Counted from the stretch's first letter, positions 1 through 12,414 are shown. The stretch is 64,000 bases of DNA from Myotis daubentonii (GCF_963259705.1 NC_081840.1:148587549-148651548), one strand, 5' to 3'. Translations and numbers: made by a program. Notes: generated by a model from the sequence alone, not told the origin.

Positions 1-394
1 TCCTCTTGACTTTCTTCTGGTCAAATTTATCAAGCAGAGCCAGGAACTTCAGACCTACATTTATCTTGTTTTTCAACGTCAGCCCCTAAATCCAATGAGC
101 TCCAAGACTTGTACTGAATTTTCACCTCAGTATCCTGAAATTTTACCCCCTGACTACTGCTTCTGTTGCAGAATAGTAAGAAGCTAGGAAAATTCCAGGA
201 CAAGTGGAATAGTGAAGCTGAGGCAGATTAAACAGCAGTTTGCAGCCACCTAGTGAATTCTATCTTCCCTAAACCAAGGATACTTAGAAGTAAATGGTTT
301 GCACATCCCCCCAACCAGAGGGTAAATAACTTAAATCACCCTACTCAAGGAGATAGATAACAGAAATCCAATTGGTTCCATTTGCCAACCACAT

Positions 395-875
395 CTAAGG
401 ACAGACAAATTGAGAATAGTCTATTGATTCTCCCCCAAGACTTCCCCTAAACACCCGCCCTTTAAAACCTCTGAAAATGAAGGTGCCAGTACGCTCTCCC
501 TCCAGGGAGCACACCTGTGCCATTTCCTTCCCTGTCTCCTTCCCCCACAGGCATGCATCTCCTGAACCCCAAGAGACACCAAGGGACCCCACGAGACTTG
601 TAACCAAGGGAGCAATGGGCAGCGGCAGCTCATCCTGCCTAACCCCCATCATTTGTCTCCAAGGCCCCCTTCCCTCTGCTTTCCCAGGGAGCCAAAGCAG
701 CCCAGCCCAGGCTCTCCTGTAGCTTCTTCTGTGCCATTTTTTGTTTCATTGTCCTAAGTGGTTTTTTGTTTGTTTGTTTTGCTGTGGTCAATAAATTCTT
801 GCTTGCTTTACTACACTTTGTCTCTTGACTGAAATCTTTCCTTTAAGAAGACATGATCCGAGGTCTTCTCCTCTC
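395..875 (+). mobile_element. Possible solo LTR of an old endogenous retrovirus
   Basis: A C/T- and purine-block-rich segment ends in a typical R/U5-like arrangement. There is an AATAAA signal near 790, then a T-rich stretch with tttgtctcttgactg and a possible CA terminus near 883, before a T15 run. A TG start near 408 is plausible. No clear target duplication or flanking viral gene was found, so class and exact ends are open. The short ORFs in it have no recognisable product. An alternative is the 3' end of an old retrotransposed transcript. Confidence 0.3.
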
Positions 876-2010
876 GATTGTAACACTTTTTTTTTTTTTT
901 TTTACCTTAACCTGGCCACAATTCTACCCAGGGCCATAGACTTTGGATATAGATCAAATTTATCTTTTACCTTCTGCTTCAATACTTCTCTCTTACCAAT
1001 TTCTCCACTCATCGTGTCATCTCTGGTTTTCCGTCTTTATCTGCCCAGGTTTTTGGTTGCACTTATGGTAAACCCTATTGGTAAGATGAACCAACTTCCC
1101 TTTTCAACTCCATTCTCCTCAGCTCACTTGCAGCTTTGACCTAACTATGTGACAGGATCTGGCCCAAGAGACATCAGCAGAAACATGCTATAAAATTCAC
1201 GAGAAAATTTTTTGTGTGTGATATGGACTCTTTCCTTTATTTTCCCTACTGATAATAGATATACATGTGATGGTTGGATTTAATGTGGCCTTCTTGCAAT
1301 TATGACTGAAAGGCCAAGGGATTCCCAGAGACTTCTATAGTAACATCATTGAATTATATAAATAACACCAACTGCCTTCTCGGAACCTCTAATTATGTGA
1401 GAAAAATAAACTCATATCCTAATTCCCATAGAAAACATGGCGCTTTCTACAACATTTTGGTGACTCCTTTGTAATTTCTTCTTTGGTTCACCAATTTAGT
1501 CTTTCCCACTGCTCAGCTTCTCACTCAGACACTGTACTTTCTGCCCAGTACAGCCCCTTGCTTCCAATGACACCTGATGTTCCAGACTGAGCCAGCCCAT
1601 CCCCTCTGCTCCTCTTCCCCTGAGGACTGGACATTATCTTTACAGATAATTATGACCAGATTCTTATGACCTTGCCCTGATGACTGACATAGTGTCCTGG
1701 TCTACTTGGTCTTCCTGCTTTCAATCTCTTCCAATTCCTTTCTCTACTGGACACTATCACCCACGTAGACAAAAATGGGGTTCTGTGATAAACGTGCCAA
1801 GTCCAGTGACCAAAAGGAATCCCACAGCGTGATCTGATCATAAATTCCTAACTGAGCAGATCATAGTGGATATGGACAACCCAGGCATATAAAAGGTTTA
1901 TCTTTGCTTTAAGCAAGCCCTGTCCATTGTTCTTATGCATCTAGGTTAACACACCTGTGAAATGTCTTTTAAAGACCCTCAGAAATGCATCAGTCTGTTC
2001 CATACTTCTC
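876..2010. other. Intron, no recognised feature
   Basis: AT-rich intronic sequence starting with a poly-T run (about 886-903). I recognise no exon, RNA gene or well-defined repeat. Confidence 0.5.
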
Positions 2011-2011
2011 A

Positions 2012-2214
2012 GAGGAGCGGGGGGTGGGGGGAGAGATTAACCAAATAAATACATATATGCATAACCCGTGGACACAGATAATAGTGTGGTGAAGGCCTGG
2101 CCGGGGGGAGGGGGTGGGAGTGGACAGGAGTAGGATAAAGGGGGTCAGCGGGGGAGAAGGGGAGAGGACATCTGTAATACTTTCAACAATAAAGATACTT
2201 TTTTTTTTTTAAAG
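2012..2214 (+). mobile_element. L1 3' end (bat-type 3' UTR)
   Basis: The G-rich 3' UTR segment contains the words cataacccgtggacacaga and ctgtaatactttcaacaata before an A/T tail. This is the usual end of recent bat L1 copies. The element is heavily 5'-truncated, about 200 bp. A Ves SINE starts immediately after its tail. Confidence 0.75.
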
Positions 2215-2216
2215 AG

Positions 2217-2412
2217 CCCAGCTGGTCTGGCTCAGTGGTTGAGCATTATGAACCAGGAGATCATGGTTCAATTCCCAGTCAGGGAACATGACCAGGTTGC
2301 AGGCTAGATCCCTAGTGGGAGGCATGCAGGAGGCAGCTGATCAATGATTCTTTCATCATTGATGTTTCTATCTCCCTTCCTCTCTCTGAAATCAATAAAA
2401 ACATATTAAAAA
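2217..2412 (+). mobile_element. Ves-type SINE
   Basis: The tRNA-derived head has the A-box region (tggctcagtggttgag) and B-box region (ggttcaattccc), then the typical body gcaggaggcagctgatcaat, a C/T-rich stretch and an ATCAATAAAA tail. It abuts the L1 tail on its left. Confidence 0.9.
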
Positions 2413-3189
2413 GACCCGTCAGAGGCCTAGTCACATTCCAGAAAGCACATATCTTATTAACTGTCCTGGAATTCAGTCCTAGAGATTTCTTTCTCTGTCC
2501 TTGCTTTCTCTTACCTTCATCTAATATTCCTAATGTTCCCTCCTTAGTTCCAAATGTGTAAAGGGAACTGCAAAGCTGTCATTCTGTGAAGCATTTGAGA
2601 ACTTGCTTCTGGGTATATTGTCAGTTTGGTTCAAATAAACTCTACAGGTTTGGATATTTCTTACATCAACAAAAAGATTTTCATAAAGAACATTTGGTAA
2701 TAACACCAAAGAGTCTGGTGGTAATATGCATCAAATGATGTAATAAAAAATCTTCAATGGTTCCCTCTTGCCTACTACATTAGACATTCAAACTGCTCCA
2801 TAGTATAACTTCTATAAAAATTTCAGCCTTATAAAATACAATTTTTCTATATTTAAACTATTTCCTTGGTAAATAGAATATTATTGTTCTTTAAATGAAT
2901 CTTGTTATTTCCTACTTGTATAGCATTGTTTGTACTATTTCTTCTTCCTGGGATGTGTAATGTCTTGCTCTTAATCTTATCTTCTAAAGATTACCCATTT
3001 ATGAATTCCTAGTTCCAGTGACAACTCTCCCACAGTCTCCCATTAATATTTAAAATAGAACAATGTTCCTTTTCTATCATCTTGTGGCATAGCTATTTAA
3101 GATATATAACATACAACCACATAGTTTTCTTATTCAGGTACCCATGAGATTATCAGATCCATAAGAGAAGTAATGATGTAATAATATTT

Positions 3190-3760
3190 TATTCTAACAT
3201 TCAACAAATATTTATCAGGTCCTCTCTGTTTTAGGTGATGGTATGTGTCATGAATAAGATGGAGTTTATGTTTCAAGGAGAGGCATGTTTTACAGATAAC
3301 AAGAAAATAGATAAATAAACAGATAGGATAATGTCAGATTTAGATTGGATAATTACAGAAGTTCTCCCTGTAAAGGTATTTGAAATGAAGTATCAATGAT
3401 AAGAAGCATCCAATCACAAAAAGATCAGAGGAGAGCAAGTGGAAAATCATCCTCGAGTTAGGAGTGAGTGTGGTATGTTTGAAGGTCACATGGAAGACAG
3501 TGGGGCTGGAGCACAGTGTGTGGAGGGAGGACTAGTAGAGGTGAGGTTATAGAGGGAGGCAAGGGCCTAATCTTGAAGGCCTGTGAAGGCCAACCGAAGT
3601 GGTTTGGATTTCATTCTAAGGTTTAAAACAGGGAGCAAGATGATCTAACTTACAGGTAAAATGATCTCTCTGGCTGCTGTGTAGAAAATGGATTACACCG
3701 GCTTAAAAGGGGAAGCAAGATTAATTGGAAGACTACCACAGTGGCAGTAGAAGAGCGAAA
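3190..3760 (-). mobile_element. L2 LINE relic
   Basis: Diverged sequence with the reverse-complement words of the L2 3' region: aaggcctgtgaaggcc, tttggatttcattctaagg and ctctctggctgctgtgtag. It begins with caacaaatatttatcagg, also common at L2 ends. It is old and broken. Confidence 0.6.
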
Positions 3761-6190
3761 AGTTGACACATTTATAGTCTCTGTAGTATTAAGCATGGTA
3801 TCTTGAACATGGTAGATGCTCAATATACCTCATTAAATATGTGTTCAAGAGTTTCAAGATACTTTCACCTTCTTAATTTTATATTACCTTTTTCCTGCTT
3901 TGATTCACATATTATACCTTAATATACTCCTGTTTCACACTTGGGAAAGAGAAAATAAAAGAACTTCATATTCAAGGAAACAGTATAGATCCTATAATGA
4001 AATGATAGAGGATCCTACTGTTAAGTTAATCATGGAAAGAAATAAATTACTTGAAACAAATGGTAAAAAGTAGAATTCAAATCTTTGATAGGATAAAAAT
4101 AGCATAATCAAATACAAAGATTTATATTTTTTAAAAAGAGTCTCTATAAGCATCAGCCTGAACACTGTGCCTATAGAAATTGTGGGTAAAGTTAATTATC
4201 ATTAAATTGAAGACTTTTCTAGTTCTAACTTAATTTGATTTACCTGGAAATATAAAACATTCATTTTATTATCTTGATAAAATAAATTTCCTAATAAATA
4301 GCTAATACTAGCTTACTAGAAAGAAATATTTATAAAATTCTAAGAGCACTGAAAGTGACCTGCTGTGTCTCTAAGTTAAGAATCTGAGAAAAGTTAGGCA
4401 ATCTGGTAGGTCCGCATTCTCTTTCTCATGTACTTCCCAGAGCATTTAGCTTTTTACCCATGAAGATTTGTCCTGCATTATTAATTCAATCTAAATTCTT
4501 TCAATACAAAGCAAAATTGAGGAGAAAATGGGATCATTTTTTGCCACTTTCCACCTGAAATGCTGAATGGCTCCTGAATCGTGTGAAACTTGGCCCCAGT
4601 CAGTGTGAAAACTGGCTGAAATCTGTACGAAAGGCAGTCTGGGTTCGTCAAAGTAGTTCATGAACTTTGGCCAAACTTCCAAGAAACCTGGTCCAAGTCT
4701 TAGTTTGCACTGCAACATGAAACCAGGTGAATTTCACATGGTTTCAGGTTTCATCCTAAAAAATTTGGCTTAGCTTTATAATCAATCATCACTTTTTAAA
4801 ACGATGAAAGCCAACACACCTTTTTTTTAAAATGAGGGCTGCCTGCATACTGATGACAGCTAAGCTGTGAACCACCCCTTCACTTCCTTTGCCAAAAGAA
4901 GATTTCTCAGAATGGAAACAGTCTCCCTCTTACCTGCAAAGGGCAAGCTGAGTGATTTTGGGATTGCGTGTAGAAAGAAATGATACCCAATACATGGAGA
5001 CATGCCATATGAAATAATCACCACGTACCAAGCAAGTGGCTACACTCTAATCATCTAAGGTTATGAGAATTTTATCCCATTCACATCTATGACATATATC
5101 ATAACGTTTAATCTCCTTGACCATAAAATAAGCTTTTACCTTGAAGCTAGTCATCAGCTAGAATAACTGCCATGAGAAACGAAACGTTCTGAGGCATAAT
5201 GATTTCTGTATGAAGAATGGCCGAAGAATAGCAAGGAACATAAATCATAGCATAACTTTCACCTAGTTTAATAAACATGAGGACATAAGACACAAACTTT
5301 TCAGACTTGCACTGACTACATCGTTTGCAATAAAACCTTGACTGTAGTATACATGGATTCAATAATTATGCACAGTGACAAAAAACATCCTACACAATTG
5401 TGTTTTCAACCTGAAAGTTTGAAATGTGCTTTTCCACTGTGTAAAAAAAAGAAAAAGAAAAAAAGACTCTCTTCACCCGAATACTCGCTTTTGTGCGTAG
5501 TGACATGAGAAAATCGAGAGGTATGTCTGAACGGAGCCACTACATCATTGGAACAGTATGTCTGAACATTGGGGTAATAAGGCACAGATGTGGAGCAGAG
5601 GACTTGGCACTACCAAGGTAACGACAAAGCATTCACCACTGTGTGATAGTGGGTAGAAGAGCCACATTTAAGAAAAAGAAAAGGATGCCCTTCCTCCCTG
5701 GAATGCTAAATTACATTACACCTTTTATTTGCTCAAACATCTCTAACAAATAAGAAATTCAAATAAGTATTATTCAAACACGATGAGAAGTAAACATATA
5801 AAATGCATTAATATTTTCATCTATAATGTATCATATTTATGCAACAGCACATAAAATTTAACTGCAGAAAAAAAAGGCCAAATTCAATAGGAACCCACAA
5901 GGCCTTTATGTTGAAAACACTGCATGCAATTATAAAGGACCCAGTAGCCAGTGGAATGATGTTGTTGTTGACTGTGGGTAGCAATTATGGCCCTGAATCC
6001 GTAGGGCTAGTGACTGTGGAGTGTTCTCTTTACAGTTATCAAGTTAAGATACTACAACAGTGTATGCACATTATAATAATTATTATTGTAAGTATAGGTG
6101 ATACTAAACTATGTGACCCAAAGGCAGTCATGAAGTCAAGACAAGTTTGGAGTTGAAAACTAATTTTCCGCTCAGGATCGGAAGGGCACA
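3761..6190. other. Intron, no well-defined feature
   Basis: No exon was found here, although the next collagen XXV exon was looked for on the minus strand. Two minor oddities are a 13-bp-arm imperfect palindrome at 4719-4745 and a slightly CpG-enriched stretch at 5466-5660 in which the word gtatgtctgaac occurs twice. Confidence 0.5.
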
Positions 6191-6196
6191 ACTTAC

Positions 6197-6223
6197 CCGA
6201 GGTCCCTGATCACCCTGTTCTCC
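6197..6223 (-). CDS. COL25A1: Collagen XXV exon, Gly-X-Y triplets (27 nt)
   Basis: On the minus strand the acceptor reads ctctgcag, followed by 27 nt translating to GEQGDQGPR, then the donor GTAAGT. The exon begins and ends on codon boundaries, as usual for fibril-type and membrane collagen exons of 9n nt. It encodes three Gly-X-Y repeats with charged E, D and R at helix surface positions. In human collagen XXV this segment follows GPPGPKGDK directly, and that exon lies just 143 bp upstream here (6367-6393). The short intron separating them contrasts with the 25 kb intron further upstream. No frameshift or stop is present. It is the last coding exon recognisable in the window. Confidence 0.9.
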
Positions 6224-6366
6224 CTGCAGAGTGGAAAAATGAGAGGATAATTTAGCACTCAGTCTGTATCTGATGCTCATTAAAAAAGATGAAGGAAAAC
6301 ATAGCATAGATCATGTCAATATGAATTTCCACTAACTTAATTTGTTTCTGTTATTCATTTTCTTAC
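6224..6366 (-). other. COL25A1: 143-bp collagen intron
   Basis: This is the sequence between the two 27-nt exons. It has GTAAGA at its 5' end and ctctgcag at its 3' end on the minus strand. It holds no repeat. It is very short beside the neighbouring introns of 25 and 30 kb. Confidence 0.85.
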
Positions 6367-6393
6367 CTTATCACCTTTTGGACCAGGCGGGCC
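6367..6393 (-). CDS. COL25A1: Collagen XXV exon, Gly-X-Y triplets (27 nt)
   Basis: On the minus strand a cttag acceptor precedes 27 nt translating to GPPGPKGDK, followed by the donor GTAAGA. The polypyrimidine tract of the acceptor is weak: the adjacent plus-strand sequence is aagaaaacaaagagaaaaag, so on the minus strand it is T/C-rich but interrupted. The exon is phase 0 at both ends and joins in frame to GEQGDQGPR 143 bp downstream and to GQPGPQ about 25.6 kb upstream. It supplies three triplets of the first triple-helical segment. GPK-GDK is a charge pair typical of collagen helices. No damage is visible. Confidence 0.9.
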
Positions 6394-6604
6394 CTAAGAA
6401 AACAAAGAGAAAAAGAAACATAGTTTAAAAATAATTTTTTAAAATTATAGTTTGCAAGAGGAGCTAGGGTTAGGTGCAAGATTCATGTAAAGGGCACAGA
6501 GATATAGCTGTCGCCGAGGTTTTTCAAGGAATTTTGGCATCTAAACTATAACGATAATATGGTTAGGCTATGAAAATTATATATATGGTATAATGGTGTA
6601 TGTA

Positions 6605-6735
6605 TAGGGTGGCTCCCCAAAAATATGTACATACACTTTGAATAATTATGAAGGCAGTGTTTATTAAAATACTTTTCATTTTCAAAACTGAGCTATCAGC
6701 TGTTAAAGTGTGTACACATTTTGGGGGCCATCCTG
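6605..6735. mobile_element. Mariner-type MITE (131 bp)
   Basis: The terminal inverted repeats are YAGGRTGGC followed by C/A-rich sequence and a tgtacacactttaa-like word near both ends. The element is flanked by TA dinucleotides (6603-6604 and 6736-6737), as expected for Tc1/mariner. There is no coding capacity. A (CA)n run (6739-6759) starts immediately to its right. Confidence 0.75.
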
Positions 6736-6738
6736 TAT

Positions 6739-6759
6739 ACACACACACACACACACAGA
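6739..6759. repeat. (CA)n microsatellite
   Basis: About ten CA/AC units directly beside the mariner MITE. Confidence 0.9.
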
Positions 6760-6924
6760 AAAGTACATGTCACAGGTACATCATATGTTGAACAAATTTT
6801 CACAAGCTGAACATACCTATGCAAGTTGAACCAGCTAAAGAAACCCAGGAGCACCTGTTGTGACGTTTCCTTATCACTAATCTCCACCAACAGTAACCCA
6901 CTATTTCTGACTTCTGACAGATAG

Positions 6925-7752
6925 GTTAGTTTATGGACTTTATATAAATGGAATAATATAATATTGTTTGGCCTCTTTTGCACAATATATGTGAAATTCA
7001 TGCACAATTTTGTGTGTAGTTGTGGATTGTTTTTCTTTCTGCTTTATAATATTTCATTGTGTGAATAAACCATAATTTATTTACTCATCCCACGGTTGAT
7101 GCCCATTTGTTTCCAGGTCCTCATGATTACAAAGAGTGCTTCCATAAACGTCCTGGTATATGCCTTTGGGTTAAACGTGTATGCATTTCTTTCCTTTGTG
7201 TGGGGTAACATTTTAGCAAGTGATATTCATATGCATTTCTTTGGGGTATATATATCTAGGAGTGGAATTATTAAGTTATAGAAAATACATATGTTCAGTT
7301 TTAGCAGGCACTGCCAAATAGTTTTTCAATGTGGTTCTAACAATTTAAACTCCCATCAGCAATGCATGAGAACTTCAGTTCCCCTATATCATCACCAACT
7401 CTTGGTATTTTCCAACTTTTTCATGTTAGAGATGAGGTGTAGTGGTTTCACATTGCACTTTAATTTGTATTTCTTCAGTGGTTAATTATGTTGAATTTCT
7501 CTTAATGTAGGTATTAATCATTTTGCATCCTCTTCTAGAAAGTGCTCACATCTTTTGTCCTTTTTCTATTGAGTTATCCTATTGATTTTTTAGAGTTCTT
7601 TATATATTATACTGCAATGCTATATATCATACACACACACAAACGCATACATATATATGCAGAGAAAGAGAGAGAGCGTGCGCACAAATATATTCTCCCA
7701 CTCCGTACATTGTATTTTTATTCTCTTAAAGGTATTTTTGATGAATAGAAGT
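6925..7752 (-). mobile_element. Old L1 (L1M type), ORF2 3' part, first piece
   Basis: Read on the plus strand, it gives the well-known reverse complement of the end of L1 ORF2, for example tttctttggggtatatata, cctcatgattacaaagagtg and ttctattgagttatc. It is diverged, with many stops. It is split from its continuation at 8253 by a Helitron. A TA/CA-rich stretch (about 7600-7680) lies near the break. Confidence 0.8.
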
Positions 7753-8252
7753 TCATATATATATATATATAAAGCCAGTGACTGGAACACTGTAACGACC
7801 AGAACGACTGGTCGCTATGATGCTCACTGCAGCCAGCAAACCGGCCAATCAGGAGATGGGGCCAGCCAGCCAACCTTCTGCAGCCCCTCCCCCAGCTGGT
7901 CCCACCCCCGATGGGCCCCCACCACCTCAATCAACCCGCAGCACCTCCCCCTGGCCGGCACTGCCCCTGATGAAACCCCACCACCCCGATTGGCCCACAG
8001 CCCTTCCCCTAGTCAGCCCTGTCCCTAATTGCACCCCCTACCCCAACAGGGGGTGGGGATGGCTGGCCAAACTCCCATGGCCCCTCCCCTGGCTGCTAAC
8101 TCCCAATTGGCACCCCCACCCCATCAGGGGCGGGGCCTGTTGGCCAATCACTCACAGACCCTCCTCCCAGCCAGCCTGGTCCCGATCTGCCCCAATTGGG
8201 GCCAGGCCAGCCGGACCCCACCTGTGCACAAATTCGTGCACTGGACCTCTAG
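7753..8252 (+). mobile_element. HeliBat-type Helitron, non-autonomous
   Basis: It begins at TC followed by a (TA)n run and AAAGCC. It ends in the typical 3' hairpin (gtgcacaaattcgtgcac) followed by CTGGACCTCTAG, then T. About 500 bp, inserted in an old L1. The interior is GC-rich with several proline-rich chance ORFs, none with recognised coding function. The 5' terminus is less certain because of the TA repeat. Confidence 0.85.
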
Positions 8253-8640
8253 TTTTTAATAAAACTCAACACTTTTTCTACTTATAGTTATCTCTTTTTG
8301 TGTTCTACTTAAGAAATCTTTGCCTACTCCAAGATCATGAAGAGGTTCTATGTTTATTGTAAAAGCTAAAAGCTTTATTACTTTATCTTTCATCTTTAGA
8401 TCTAAATTCATAGAGAACTGATTTAGCGCATGATTTGAGGTCAAAGTCAAAATAACCCCCTCTCCCCCCAACGTGGATATCAAATTAACCTAACACCATT
8501 TATTGAAAATACATCTTTTCCCCATTGTAGGACAGTGTTACCTTTGGCCTAAATTATATATATACCTTTTAAGGAATTTGTTTTGTTGGACAGCTGTCTA
8601 TTCTTGAGACACTGAGATTTTCTTTACCTTTAAACAAAAA
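8253..8640 (-). mobile_element. Old L1 (L1M type), second piece
   Basis: Continuation of the ORF2 relic across the Helitron. Recognisable reverse-complement words are tttgcctactccaagatcat, caccatttattgaaaatac and ttttccccattgtag. The orientation and order match the first piece, so both come from one insertion. Confidence 0.75.
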
Positions 8641-11600
8641 TACTAGCAGGAAATATTCTAAAAGCATCAATACCTTCTCCCCCCTAGCTTTTAAAAATAA
8701 AGTCACATTTCAGGGTTTCAGCCTACCTGAGGAATTAGTGCATTTCAGAGTTACCTACAATCTCTCACCTTCAGTAGGTCTGGGAGATAAGAAATCTAGA
8801 TGGCAAGTAAAGCCAAGGTTCTAGCAAAGTCCCCTCCTTAGTTTCCAGGGGAGATTGCTGTCACTTCAGATGGGGAAGTGGGAATTCTCCACCTACTAAA
8901 ATATGTCTTCTTGAGTGACAGAGGAACTGTACCCAATTCCCCTTCTCAGTTGTGCCACTTCTACTAACAGTTGTGAGGTTATCACGAAATTAATAATATC
9001 AATAGCATCATGTTGCATATTTTGTGTATTTTACTATCAACAAAGAATCTGTTACAACATTTAACCTTTTTCCCAATCCAAAGAGGAAAGTATTATACTA
9101 ATACTTTTATAGATGCCTAAAATAATTTTATAAAAAATTTATAAAACATTATCAAAGGTAGGTCTCTTGTGAGTTTAGTGTAGTCTGTAGGACTTTAAAT
9201 GCAGTGATTTGGAAAGATAAGTGTTGGGACACAGCTCTAGCACTAGATTCTCAGAAAGAATGATGACCATGTGCCTTCAACAGGTGTTTTCTGAAATGCC
9301 TCCCAACTGCATTTCCCACAGGGTCAGGGACATTGACCTCAAGATCTCAAGTTCAAATGAGAGAAAGAGGAATTATAGAGTATCAGGGAGAGGAAAAGGG
9401 GGCTAAGATAATGGAATCACCTAGACAAAACCCTTTTATCTCTTACCCAGAAAATAATCTTGCTATTAAAAAAAGAAACTTATTTTTTAATGTTTTCAGT
9501 AATTTTTTAATGTTTTCAGTGAATCAAGTAGCGAGTAATAAGTACAGTCTGTGTGCCTACCTCTGTACAGTTAAGTTTAAGGAATTTATTTGGTCATATT
9601 AAACACAAACAAAATGTTCACTAATACTCCACAAATAGAATTTCATTTTTGTTGGGACCAAAGGCAGCCCAAAGAAGAAAATGAGAGGATACCTACCATC
9701 AAGTTTAAAAAATATAATGGAGACTCCAGTCTTGATTTAAGCAGCATGTTATTTAACTCTATTTTGGTTTTCATATACATTTGTTAAATGTATATGCAAG
9801 TTTGGCACTGTTCTTAGTACTGACAGAGAATCTGGTGGGAGAAACTGATGAGAAAAGCTAAATAGTCTTCTCTGAAAAAGGTAAATAGTCTAGTGCCAAC
9901 ATTAGATATTAGCATGAAGAAAAACTATCCTGTAGAAAATCCAGCTACTGTATGGTCACTTACAGTTACTGTGAACCCCTCCCCAGCTTTCACCCTTTCC
10001 TTCCCCAAAGCTTCTCCTCTTTAAAGTTCTATTTGCGTTTACTGGTGAAACCTCAGAGGCCACGCTTCTCACTGTTCCAGTCCCCTAAATTCACTCTGTT
10101 GGGTTATATGGCATGTTGGAGAGCAAAGCCTTTCTGAAATAATTTTACAGTGGGGAATGGAGATGAGTCTTTCTCCCAAAATCCAATTACTAAGTCGCAA
10201 TTACCCAAGTAATACGTATCAACTGGAGCTCTTTAGACAGCTTGAAAACTTGCACTAACAATTTGCACTCACACGCTGCAAAAGGGGTGTTTCTGAGCAG
10301 ACAGAATGGCGTCCTGGCACCTGCCAGCTCAAGACAGAACCGAAGCAGAGGTCAACCTCCATTCACAGCTGTGGTGGCTGCTTCGGACACTCCAGACCCC
10401 ACTTGTGCTCTTGGGATTAATGGCAGGTGTTTTTCTTCTGCTTTGACAGAAATCCCACTCTTCTTTCTGAATGGGACTCTCTTCACTGCGAATATGGGTT
10501 GAGTTTTAAGAAAAAGCAAACACGTGGGCCACCTTAGTAAACACATCGGATTTCAAAATTTGGGAGCCATGGTTCTTTTCTAAGTCAAAACACTGCAAAC
10601 AAAATAAAGGTTTCTTTGATTATTAACTTTTAAAATTAAAGCTGGGTCATTAAGTTATTTTATGTCTTTAGAGTAAAAGCAAAAAATCACTGGTATTAAC
10701 TAAAATACTGACAGCAACACAAATAAATGCATTATTTGGACTACAGAGTACTTTTCAATGGCATTTTGTTACTAAACCAGAGTATTTGTTGTTCAGGTAT
10801 CAGAATCAGAGATTAGTTGGTAAATATTTGAAGATAAAACTTTGTCACTAAAACATGATTGAGGTCAATGGAAAGTAAACAGAGTAAAATTAATAACCAT
10901 AAAAAAAGTAAATATTGAATCACAGTTTTATATAAGGCTTCTTTTGGGATTCCTGTCCTTCTTGGCTAGTCTAGGGTGTTGGAGTCAGATCTTTTTTAGT
11001 GTCTACTTCAATAAATAAAAATATTTGAAATAATTTTTAATTAGTTTTATGTATCTAGCTCTATTTACATAAAATTTGAAGGTGCTAACACATTTTTTAT
11101 TATGAGTGCTGCTGTTTCAGAGTGCTGCTAGAGTATTATTAATTTACTACCAAAGAATTTAAAAATTTCAGTGGCAAACTTCAAATTAGCTCCTATTCAA
11201 ATGACTTTATGTAACAATCTTTTTATTTTTACCATGTCCTTAATGTGAGTGTCCCAAAATTTATTTTTATTCAAAATAAGTAAGTTTTCCATGCTCCATT
11301 ATCTATTTCAATGAAATGATAAAAACCAAACTAAAAGCACAGTGGGTAAGAGGCACAACAAATGAGATTTAGGAATACATAGGATTTCAATCTACATAAA
11401 AGTAATTGAAACCTAGTTGGAAAATACAGATATATTCATAAGGGTTGGATGTCCCAATAAAAGCCTTTCATTCATCACCACTGTAAATTTTGCCTACTTT
11501 GAACTGGCAAAAGCTGAGGAGGGAATGATTTTTAAAAGATGGCAATAATAAAAACAAAATTAAATTCTGCTAGAGGTAGGAATCATGGAAAAGAAGCAAA

Positions 11601-12190
11601 CACTGGAAATTCTTGGCAGCCAGAGCTGCTGGAATAAGAATAGGGTTATGATTCCTAACCCAGAAAATTGTAGGTTATTTTTATTTTTGAAAAGTAACAA
11701 CCTTTTTTTGATTTATCTTTTTTATTACTGTAGAATCATGAGAATAAGCAAGTTTCATTTTCTAAGCATTTATGGCCAACTACTAGCCAGGCAATGTGGT
11801 CCCAGTCTGGAGGAAAGACAACTAAAAATATAATCACATAGTTGACTAAACACTGTGTTATGGGAATACAGAGAGGAAAGAAGGTAGGAGAGTTGGAATT
11901 AAAAAGATGATATTGGAATTGGCTCTGGAAAGTTGGCCAGAGATAAGGGGGACTGGGAAGGGGTGAAGCAGTTCAGGCAGAAGGAAAGAATATGCATAAG
12001 TGGGAGAGGACATCCTACTAGGAGACTTGGAAAGGTTGGCTAACAATACCCAGGTCCCTGGGCCAGATTCTGTCATCAATTTAACAAGGGGGTGGCAAGA
12101 TCAAGTGTGATTTATGGAGCTCTGAGCCAGGGTGTGCAATTCTTAGGAAGCTGTTGCCTTGATCCAGGAGAAAGATGGTAAAAATTTGAA
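8641..12190. other. Intron, mostly unrecognised
   Basis: AT-rich intron. It holds a perfect 20-bp tandem duplication at 9482-9520, and a diverged stretch at about 11780-12130 that may be an old LINE/L2-like relic. No exon or RNA gene was recognised. Confidence 0.5.
9482..9520. repeat. 20-bp tandem duplication
   Basis: The unit attttttaatgttttcagta occurs twice head to tail (9482-9501, 9502-9520) without mismatch over the 19 nt compared. Confidence 0.95.
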
Positions 12191-12207
12191 TTAAGATCAT
12201 GACCGTG

Positions 12208-12414
12208 GGATCCAGCTGGTGTGGCTCTGAGCATCGACCTATGGACCTGGTGGTCACAGTTCAATTCTCTGTCAGGGAACATGCCCCAGCTGCAGGCTCA
12301 ATCTCCAGTGTAGGGTGTGCAGGCGGCAGCTAATCAATGATTCTCTCTCATCATTGATGTTTCTATCTCTCCCTTCCTCTCCTTTCCTCTCTGAAATCAA
12401 TCTATCTATCTATT

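Noticed and set aside
5466..5660. Slightly CpG-enriched stretch with a repeated 12-nt word
   Set aside because: The two copies of gtatgtctgaac are too short and the flanks too different to claim a repeat or regulatory array.
1..6196. Search for the next collagen XXV exon (non-collagenous segment)
   Set aside because: No sequence encoding the expected residues with splice sites was found on the minus strand; it is probably beyond the window.
7817..8287. 156-codon proline-rich ORF on the plus strand
   Set aside because: It lies within a Helitron and runs past its 3' hairpin. The composition is that of the GC-rich Helitron interior in several frames.
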